DNA of 20,712 nucleotides from Phycisphaerae bacterium. Its GTDB lineage: Bacteria > Planctomycetota > Phycisphaerae > Phycisphaerales > Phycisphaeraceae. Each line of letters begins with the position of its first letter. Positions within the stretch are counted from its first letter, which is position 1. Below the pieces are notes generated by a model. That model saw only the letters and a program-made list of their open reading frames with translations. It ran no database searches and had not been told where the DNA came from. A program made the translations under genes and the position numbers. The stretch is from the NCBI GenBank assembly GCA_002688155.1, contig NZCH01000039.1, positions 1 to 20,712 on the forward strand, given 5' to 3'. Shown here one piece after another: positions 15,748 to 20,712 of this stretch.

Positions 15748-15939
15748 ATGGCTGAATCCGCGAGGAAGATCAAGCGTTCGGGGGCGTCGCTGACCGGCGG
15801 GTTTGTCGTCGGGATCGCTGTGGCCATTCTGGCGATGCTGATCACCGGCGAACTGGGATTGGCGCCGCCGGTCCAATGGGGCGTCAGCATCATCGTCGGC
15901 GGCGTCATGGGCGCGTGGGTCCGCATTGCCGACCTTTAA
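15748..15939 (+). CDS. Small two-helix membrane protein, unknown function
   Basis: A 63-residue protein. After a basic start (ESARKIKRSG) come two hydrophobic segments, GGFVVGIAVAILAMLITG (~17-34) and WGVSIIVGGVMGAWV (~44-58), joined by a short loop. It begins 9 bp after the hydroxylase stop and ends 15 bp before the DUF6166 gene, which together with intact codon structure supports expression as part of one operon. I do not recognise the family. Gly-rich helices suggest packing with another membrane protein, possibly the hydroxylase, but this is speculation. Confidence 0.65.
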   Translation: MAESARKIKRSGASLTGGFVVGIAVAILAMLITGELGLAPPVQWGVSIIVGGVMGAWVRIADL

Positions 15940-15954
15940 CGAAAGTCTGCGACC

Positions 15955-16254
15955 ATGAAGACCTACGAAGGCGGACGACACCTGGACGGCGCTACCGTGA
16001 CCGTGGACGGGCGGCCGCTGGACCCGCGCTTTGACCTCAAGACATTTTCCCCTGCTGGTTTCGAATGGACGTACGAAGGCGATGGCCCGCGTCAACTCGC
16101 CATGGCGATCCTCGCCGATCACTTCGGCGACGATCAAAAGGCCATGGAGCACTGCGAGACGTTCATGGTCCTGGCCGTCGCCAACCTCGACAACTACTGG
16201 AAGTTGACATCCGAGGATATCCACAAGTGCGTCAGCGAAGGCACGTCGGCATGA
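15955..16254 (+). CDS. DUF6166-like protein
   Basis: A 99-residue soluble protein. The pattern MKTYEGGRHLDG ... VTVDGRPLDPRFDLKTFSP ... GFEWTYEGDGPRQLAMAILADHFGDDQKA resembles the DUF6166 family, in which 'LDPR-DL--HSP-GFEWGYGGSGPAQLALALL' is the conserved core. The function of that family is not known; members occur in bacteria and phages. It is 15 bp downstream of the small membrane protein. It has no signal peptide or membrane segment. The recognition is from memory of the motif. Confidence 0.7.
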   Translation: MKTYEGGRHLDGATVTVDGRPLDPRFDLKTFSPAGFEWTYEGDGPRQLAMAILADHFGDDQKAMEHCETFMVLAVANLDNYWKLTSEDIHKCVSEGTSA

Positions 16255-16570
16255 TGGCGCCGAACCCGCTGAAATGATCCGCGGCTCTGTGCCGGGTTCC
16301 GGTGCAAACGCAGCGGACGGGCCCTAAACGCGGACAAGTCGCCACAGAACCCTGCTTGCACGTGCGGGGTGCCCCACAGTGACACATGTGAATCCCATGC
16401 CTAACCGGTGCTGTGCATGCGTTTTTCAGCTCGAACCTGGAATTCAGGCGTCGCGATGAACGTCCAGCCCTGGAATGGTGGCGCGACCTGGAATCAGGGA
16501 CCCCTCGTGCGGGCCGGCGTTGCGGGCGTGACACCGGGCGGATGCGATGTACTTCTGGTCCCCGGCCCGT
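16255..16570. other. Intergenic region between converging DUF6166 and Gfo/Idh-like genes
   Basis: No supported gene in 316 bp. The octamer CCTGGAAT occurs at 16436, 16469 and 16487. The first copy is part of the near-palindrome CCTGGAATTCAGG. GGGGTGCCCC (16366-16375) and GCACGTGC (16358-16365) are short palindromes that could fold as a terminator-like structure, but no T-run follows. An open plus-strand frame at 16408-16626 has unusual composition (repeated W-N-x-G) and no ribosome binding site. Confidence 0.4.
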
Positions 16571-17554
16571 TCACCGCAGGTTTAGAAACGTCCCCGTGTC
16601 TTCGGGCTGGCCCGTGCGGGCGCTAAGCAGCGAGGCCTGGCAACATGCGAGCACTTGTGCGGGGTCGGGCGTGGGGTCCATTGTCGTGGAGGCGGCCTGG
16701 CGGTCGATCGTGAGGCGCCAGTGTTCGGCCAGCAGTTGGGCGAAGTCGACCGGCTCGTCGATCGGCGTCATGCGATCGAGCAGCTGGCCTGATGCGTCGT
16801 GCAATTCGTAGTCACAGTCGCCCACGCGCAGTTGGCCCTGAGCGCCCAGCACGTGCAGTTGCCGAAAGGGCAGGCCCGCCTGGTCGGAGACATGGACCAG
16901 GGCGGCCTGGTCCCTGCCGATGCGCGCCATGGCCAGCAAGTCACCCGTCGCAGCGCGCAGGTCGTCGGGCAGTGGGCCTTGTGGCCCGACCAGTGTCGCA
17001 TCGATCCGCTGGGGCAAGTCGGCGACCGAGAGCACCATCTGCCACGCTTCAAAGAGCCTGGCGTACAGCGAACGATCACCGCCGCTGCCCACGGACGTGA
17101 ACGTGACGGAGCGCGCGCTTCCCACGGCCAGCAGCGGCTCAGCCGCGGATCGCCACCCGCTACAGCGAACAAACGCCGGCGCCTGCTCGACGCGAAGCCT
17201 CGTGCCGCCCGTCGGACGCAACACCGCCAGATCGTCGGCATTGGCAACGATCGGTTCGACCGCGAGCAGCGTCGCGCCCCGCTCGATCGCCAACCGCAGG
17301 TCGTCGCGCGTTACGTGGTCGTGTGTCAGCAGTACGACAAACGCCGTCGGCCGATCAACGAGCAGGTGACGCAGGTCATCATCCGCACGCAGGTCAAACT
17401 GGGCCGCGAACTCGTCCAGTGCACCGGCGCGCGGCCCGCCCAATCCGACCGGTGTGACCGACCCGTCCATCAACGTCAGCACCTGATGTGCCACGTCCAC
17501 ATGACGGCCATTCATCCAGAAAGTAACGTCGTGGGTGGTAGCGGAGACAGGCAT
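16571..17554 (-). CDS. Gfo/Idh/MocA-like oxidoreductase-related protein, atypical
   Basis: A 327-residue protein from the ATG at 17554; a longer open frame to 17611 would run into the rnpB promoter. Residues ~25-105 look like a Rossmann half: VTPVGLGGPRAGALDEFAAQF, then DLRHLLVDRPTAFVVLLTHDHVTRDDLRLAIERGATLLAVEPI. This follows the Gfo/Idh order, ending where the EKP motif is usually found (here VEPI). The Gly-rich NAD(P) loop GxGxxG near the N-terminus is not evident. The second half (~130-327) shows the alternating strands expected of the C-terminal domain, such as QLHVLGAQGQLRVGDCDYELHD. It is either a degenerate oxidoreductase or a planctomycete-specific relative; catalytic activity is doubtful. 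It is divergent from rnpB with a 76-bp gap. Confidence 0.55.
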   Translation of the reverse strand: MPVSATTHDVTFWMNGRHVDVAHQVLTLMDGSVTPVGLGGPRAGALDEFAAQFDLRADDDLRHLLVDRPTAFVVLLTHDHVTRDDLRLAIERGATLLAVEPIVANADDLAVLRPTGGTRLRVEQAPAFVRCSGWRSAAEPLLAVGSARSVTFTSVGSGGDRSLYARLFEAWQMVLSVADLPQRIDATLVGPQGPLPDDLRAATGDLLAMARIGRDQAALVHVSDQAGLPFRQLHVLGAQGQLRVGDCDYELHDASGQLLDRMTPIDEPVDFAQLLAEHWRLTIDRQAASTTMDPTPDPAQVLACCQASLLSARTGQPEDTGTFLNLR

Positions 17555-17618
17555 ACGGAGCGTTAGTATCGAGTGGTTGATCGCACATGGCAAGGGCGGA
17601 GCGATCGCCAAAATCGCC

Positions 17619-17624
17619 TACAAT
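17619..17624 (+). promoter_or_regulatory. Probable -10 box of rnpB
   Basis: TACAAT ends 6 bp before the first base of the P1 helix at 17631, as expected for a -10 element setting the rnpB transcript start. No TTGACA-like -35 box is present 16-18 bp upstream (the bases there are GC-rich). Confidence 0.55.
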
Positions 17625-17630
17625 GAACTT

Positions 17631-18027
17631 GCGGCGTGGACAGGCGGTCGCTCGTGCCGGCTTGACCGGTCCGAGAGGAAAGTCCGAACACGTCAGGACA
17701 CGGTGGTGGGTAACGCCCACCGGCCGCGAGGCCAGGGACAGTGCCACAGAAAACATACAGCCGATGGCCCCGCTTGTCGGGGCACAGGCAATGGTGAAAA
17801 GGTGCGGTAAGAGCGCACCGCCCGTCTGGTGACAGTCGGGGCATGGCAAACCCCACCGCGTGCAAGACCAAAACGCCCCGGCGCCCTTTGGGGCCGCGAC
17901 TGGTCCGGTCGCAAGGGGCAGGTAGGTCGCTTGAGCGCGTTGGCAACGGCGCGCCTCAGAGAAATGGCCGCCACTCGTGCCGCGAAAGCAGTGCGAGTTA
18001 CAAAATTCGGCTTATCGTCCACGCCGC
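17631..18027 (+). ncRNA. rnpB: RNase P RNA (bacterial type A)
   Basis: Catalytic RNA that matures tRNA 5' ends. The ends pair as the P1 helix: GCGGCGTGGAC (17631-17641) with GTCCACGCCGC (18017-18027). The universal 5' core GAGAGGAAAGTCCG is near 17673. CCACAGAAA follows near 17743, the P10/P11-type segment GGTGCGGTAAGAGCGCACC near 17801, GCAAGACCAAA near 17861, AGGTAGGTCGCTTGAG near 17920 and AGAGAAATGGCCGCC near 17957. The 3' core ACAAAATTCGGCTTATCG (near 18000) completes the P4 strand. About 397 nt is normal for type A. It is flanked by a -10-like TACAAT and a T6 terminator. Confidence 0.97.
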
Positions 18028-18034
18028 ATTTTTT
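18017..18034 (+). terminator. rnpB intrinsic terminator
   Basis: The 3' strand of P1 (18017-18027) is followed at once by A and six T residues (18029-18034). The P1 helix or the local 3' structure would then serve as the terminator stem. Confidence 0.7.
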
Positions 18035-18043
18035 GCAACTTGA

Positions 18044-18118
18044 CATTCGATGTTCGCACGATGAACGTTCGAATGAACCGGACCCGGGGCACGGGTTCGA
18101 ATCCCGCGTTCCGATCCA
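18044..18118 (+). other. Hairpin plus tRNA T-arm/CCA-like segment after rnpB
   Basis: CATTCGA (18044-18050) pairs with TCGAATG (18069-18075), and inside it TGTTC pairs with GAACG around a 7-nt loop (18056-18062). Thirteen bases later comes a canonical tRNA T-arm: CGGG (18092-18095), loop TTCGAAT (18096-18102), CCCG (18103-18106). It is followed by a seven-base stretch GTTCCGA (18108-18114), T and CCA (18116-18118), exactly as at a tRNA 3' end. There is no D-arm, no proper anticodon arm and no TCGGAAC for the acceptor, so it is not an intact tRNA. It could be a tRNA 3' remnant, an attachment-site scar, or a small structured RNA. The rest of 18119-18242 holds nothing I recognise. Confidence 0.45.
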
Positions 18119-18242
18119 GGTCGGCGGCTCTCCGCGGCACCTCGCAGCCCACAACAAACACCCTCGACAATTCCCACACAACGCCCTGAATATGTATGAA
18201 GGATCAGACCACCGGTCGCAGTTTTAGAGCGTCGCGGCTGGG

Positions 18243-20414
18243 TCACTCGCTGATGAGCATTTCAACGACGTTCGACGTCGGCTCAGCCAGCGCGCCATGT
18301 GCGCGTGCGGCAGCGATGGCGAGTTTGCCCTTGCTCTTTTGGATCAGGTCCAGCAGTTTGGCGCGATGATGGTCCGTCACCTGTGGGCCGTGGTTGGTCG
18401 CGCAGGCGGCGAGGCTGTTGAGCAATACGCGCCGCAGCGCGGCGCCGCGTTTAAGATCCAGCGCCGCGTCGGCGACGGCGAGCTGGGCCTCGGGGACGGG
18501 CACCATCGCCAGCACGTTGGCCGCGCCATGGACGATCTTGCGACGGTCATCGGACAACGCCTGAACCAGTGCCGGCGTCGCGTCGTGGACGTTGTACACC
18601 GAACTCTGCCGCCCGGCGATGTCCTGCAACAACTCCACGGCGCGCTGAGCAAATGCGATCGCCTGCTTCGCGTCGATCGGCTCGCCGCGGTTGCGTGCCA
18701 CCGCCTGTTCGACGGCCGGCTTAAGTTGCTCGGCGTCACTCGAGTCCAACGTCACGACCAGCCGGAGATCTTCCTGGCCGAACTCGGCGTTGAGCGTGTT
18801 GATCTCGCCCGGCGAGACCAGCGCCAGAATCGGCGCCAGCGACATTTTGTAGTTGACCGTTGTCTTGCGGTACAGGTCGATCACATCGCTTGCAGGGCGG
18901 TCGGTGACGACCAGGTCAACGCCGGGGATGATGTGGATTTGGTCGACCACGTCTTCCATGGTCAGGCCGCCGATGCCGACCATGCCGGTATCCTTGACCA
19001 GCGCCAGCAGGCGGTTGCGCGCGTCGTCATCGGTGGCGATGATCACGGCGAACTGCTGGTCCGTTTGCCGCAGCGCCTCGGCGAGCACGGGCACGACGCG
19101 CTGTGAGCCTTCGAACACATCGGTTGGCCGCGTCGCTGCGAGCACGAACCCCGCGGGGAAACGCACGCGCCGATCCGGATACGACAGTGCGCGAAGCAGC
19201 GGCTGAGCGGTCCCCTCGCGATTGATCAGTGCGTCCGTGCCGGCAGTCGCACCCAGCGCGGTGATTGCGTCAAGCGCCAGCAACGTATCGCCGTCGCGCA
19301 ACGCACGATCGAGCACGTCGTGCAGCCGATGCGGGCCGGCCATCTCGAGGTAGAACTGCGGCTCTTTCCAGTTGGACGGGTAACTCAGGTCCGCCTCACC
19401 GTCGAGCAGACGGTTTTCGCGGCGGGCGTTGGACATCAGCAGCAAACTCAGCGCCTGATCGAGGTTGTCGTTGAGTTTCAGCGCCCGGTGTGCGGTGCGC
19501 ATCGCCAGCACGTCGGCGTAAATCGGTGCCGGCACCGGAATGAACACCAATCCCGAATCATCGGTGAACACCCAGATAACTCCCTGGTTCTTTGCCGTGT
19601 CGAATCCTTCGATCGGTCTGCCGGTCGTGCCCGCTTCGTACAGATTCTGTCCAAGTGTCAGGAACAGTTCCGCGGAGCCGGCATCGGAAGGCACGCCCGC
19701 GGCGCTGGCGAGCATGTTGTCCGCTGCCTCGATCACCTGCCGCACGTCCGCATCGGTCGTCGGGCGCTCAACCAGTTCTCGCAGGTAAGGCAGCGCGCGG
19801 GGGTAGCCGATTTCAGCCAGCACCTGCGCCAACTGCTGCGCCGCTGTCGGCTCAAGTTGCGAAAGCGCCACGCTGAGCGGGTATACTACCTCACGCCCCA
19901 TTTCGACCAGCACCGCCAGCACGTACGGGTGCAGACGCGACCGCTTCTCGTCGATCAGCACGTTCACGAGTTGCGGCACGGCGAACTGCCCGGCAGCGCG
20001 CAGACGCTCCGTCGCGTTGCGGCGGGCACGCAAGCTCTGGGCCAATGTTTCAATGTCCGCACTGATCCGGTCCGGGTCGCGGCTGCGCTTGATCCGCGCC
20101 GCCTGAAGCCGCTGCTGAAGCTGCATGGTGACCTGAGCGAGTGTTTCGATTTTTTCGGCCCGCTGGAAAGTGCGGTCGTAGTCGGGATACTCACCGGCTT
20201 CGACGATGTCCAGCAGTTGTTCATCGTTGACCGAGTCGAGCAACACCTGTGCCGACGCAAGCGCCAGGTCAGGCCTGGCGATGCGCACGTAATGGTTGTA
20301 GTCGACCCATGACGAGACCGGCGTCTGCTCGTCCTGGCACCACGCCGCAGGCGCGGCCACAAGCAACAGAATTGCCAGAAGTGCGTAACCGCACGGTCGA
20401 ATATACGTTGGCAT
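18243..20414 (-). CDS. Secreted HEAT-repeat protein with a receiver-like domain
   Basis: A 723-residue protein. Residues 1-26 (YALLAILLLVAAPAAWCQ) form a signal peptide; the Cys lacks a proper lipobox. Residues ~85-120 are a charged helix, possibly coiled coil. HEAT-like helix pairs appear at ~125-235 (AVPQLVNVLIDEKRSRLHPYV, YPRALPYLRELVE), ~380-450 (LALDAITALGATAGTDALI, PLLRALSYPDRRVRFPAGFVL) and ~610-720 (TPALVQALSDDRRKIVHGAANVL). At ~455-565 the pattern changes to alternating strands and helices resembling a response-regulator receiver: AVIIATDDDARNRLL, DLVVTD, LAPILALVS and LVVTLDSSDAEQL. The conserved Lys of true receivers is absent. No partner kinase is nearby. Such large HEAT proteins are common in planctomycetes; its function is unknown. 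A GGAGG sits 7 nt before the ATG inside a hairpin loop. Confidence 0.85.
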   Translation of the reverse strand: MPTYIRPCGYALLAILLLVAAPAAWCQDEQTPVSSWVDYNHYVRIARPDLALASAQVLLDSVNDEQLLDIVEAGEYPDYDRTFQRAEKIETLAQVTMQLQQRLQAARIKRSRDPDRISADIETLAQSLRARRNATERLRAAGQFAVPQLVNVLIDEKRSRLHPYVLAVLVEMGREVVYPLSVALSQLEPTAAQQLAQVLAEIGYPRALPYLRELVERPTTDADVRQVIEAADNMLASAAGVPSDAGSAELFLTLGQNLYEAGTTGRPIEGFDTAKNQGVIWVFTDDSGLVFIPVPAPIYADVLAMRTAHRALKLNDNLDQALSLLLMSNARRENRLLDGEADLSYPSNWKEPQFYLEMAGPHRLHDVLDRALRDGDTLLALDAITALGATAGTDALINREGTAQPLLRALSYPDRRVRFPAGFVLAATRPTDVFEGSQRVVPVLAEALRQTDQQFAVIIATDDDARNRLLALVKDTGMVGIGGLTMEDVVDQIHIIPGVDLVVTDRPASDVIDLYRKTTVNYKMSLAPILALVSPGEINTLNAEFGQEDLRLVVTLDSSDAEQLKPAVEQAVARNRGEPIDAKQAIAFAQRAVELLQDIAGRQSSVYNVHDATPALVQALSDDRRKIVHGAANVLAMVPVPEAQLAVADAALDLKRGAALRRVLLNSLAACATNHGPQVTDHHRAKLLDLIQKSKGKLAIAAARAHGALAEPTSNVVEMLISE

Positions 20415-20431
20415 ACCAATGCCTCCATTGG
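20415..20431 (-). promoter_or_regulatory. Ribosome binding site presented in a hairpin loop
   Basis: Read on the minus strand, the start of the HEAT-protein gene is preceded by CCAATG-GAGG-CATTGG-T-ATG. The 6-bp inverted repeat has a 4-nt loop that, with the last stem G, makes up the Shine-Dalgarno GGAGG, 7 nt from the start codon. The structure is a direct sequence observation; a regulatory role is inferred. Confidence 0.6.
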
Positions 20432-20712
20432 CGGGTTTGGCGGACCGAGTGAACCGACCGGTCCAAGCAGGCGGGGTTTCGACGCTGATCGTAGTTCAGG
20501 CAGGTGCTCAGAACAATCGGACAGAATCAACGGGTCGTCCACATCCAAATCTAACGGGAGAAAGCTGTTGCGTCAAGGCGCTGCCCGGTGGCGTCCTCTA
20601 CGCAGCGGCGGTACTTGCGACACCAGCCCGCAGCAGGCAGCGGGGCTAAATAACGACCGTGACACGCGATAGCAATAACCATATTACGGTGCAATCACCG
20701 CCACGGTCACCA
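20432..20712. other. Upstream region of the HEAT-protein gene, no gene seen
   Basis: No supported gene on either strand; the window ends here. GGACC (20442) and GGTCC (20460) are inverted and could extend the leader structure of the HEAT-protein mRNA. Near the right edge, CGGTG-CAAT-CACCG (20687-20700) is a small hairpin. The promoter of the minus-strand gene should lie here but is not recognisable by consensus. Confidence 0.4.

Noticed and set aside
14875..16224. Minus-strand open frame of 449 codons
   Set aside because: It is antisense to three genes including the histidine-box hydroxylase, with no motif or ribosome binding site.
16408..16626. Small plus-strand gene with repeated W-N-G residues
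   Set aside because: No ribosome binding site, it overlaps the end of the minus-strand gene, and its composition reflects the CCTGGAAT repeats.
18040..18068. Promoter from TTGACA at 18040
   Set aside because: No -10-like sequence at 16-18 bp and no gene downstream on the plus strand.
18030..18118. Intact tRNA or tmRNA gene ending at CCA 18116-18118
   Set aside because: No D-arm, no acceptor partner TCGGAAC upstream, and no tmRNA tag region; only the 3' T-arm and CCA are present. A permuted order was also checked: no 5' half follows.
1..20712. CRISPR array, transposase, integrase, toxin-antitoxin or defence system
   Set aside because: No direct-repeat/spacer pattern and no protein with the motifs of these families was seen; the heptamer repeats are too short and contiguous to be CRISPR.

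Overview
The window looks like chromosomal DNA of a GC-rich planctomycete, most likely of the class Phycisphaerae. This is inferred from gene content and style: a glmU(N-terminal only)-prs-rplY(ctc)-pth cluster, a DUF481 protein, a GldA/GldF/GldG/DUF4340 transporter-like cluster, a large secreted HEAT-repeat protein, frequent starts without a Shine-Dalgarno sequence, and intergenic regions holding short heptamer tandem repeats and a CCACAGAGG-type palindromic repeat. There is no rRNA or other decisive marker, so the taxonomic call is an inference.

Layout. Positions 1-1616 (minus strand) hold the 5' half of tyrS, preceded by a DUF481 outer-membrane-type protein. A tRNA-Gln(TTG) follows at 1876-1946 (plus). 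A palindromic intergenic repeat (1991-2108) and a heptamer repeat (2158-2185) lead into the plus-strand run glmU-prs-rplY-pth (2148-5330), the same order as the classical gcaD-prs-ctc-spoVC cluster of Firmicutes. It combines cell-wall precursor and PRPP synthesis with ribosome and translation maintenance. A convergent minus-strand EIIA-type PTS protein (5366-5830) is divergent from recQ (6024-7958).

Positions 8237-14649 form a plus-strand cluster: ABC ATPase, ABC-2 permease, GldG-type auxiliary protein and a DUF4340 protein, most likely one membrane/envelope complex. Each gap in this cluster carries a distinct dyad, hairpin or heptamer repeat. Next come a four-histidine-box membrane hydroxylase (14941-15738), a two-helix small membrane protein and a DUF6166 protein. 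A 316-bp gap separates these from a minus-strand Gfo/Idh/MocA-like protein (16571-17554) that is divergent from the RNase P RNA gene rnpB (17631-18027). rnpB ends in a clear intrinsic terminator. Just beyond it is an odd hairpin plus tRNA T-arm/CCA-like segment (18044-18118). The last gene (18243-20414, minus) is a secreted HEAT-repeat protein that appears to contain a receiver-like domain, and its Shine-Dalgarno sequence sits in a hairpin loop.

Most of the window is ordinary housekeeping and transport. The items most worth a second look are the receiver-like domain in an exported protein, the tRNA-like segment after rnpB, the SD-in-loop hairpin, and the recurrent 7-bp repeats and dyads in intergenic gaps. 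I found no CRISPR array, transposase, integrase or complete mobile element.
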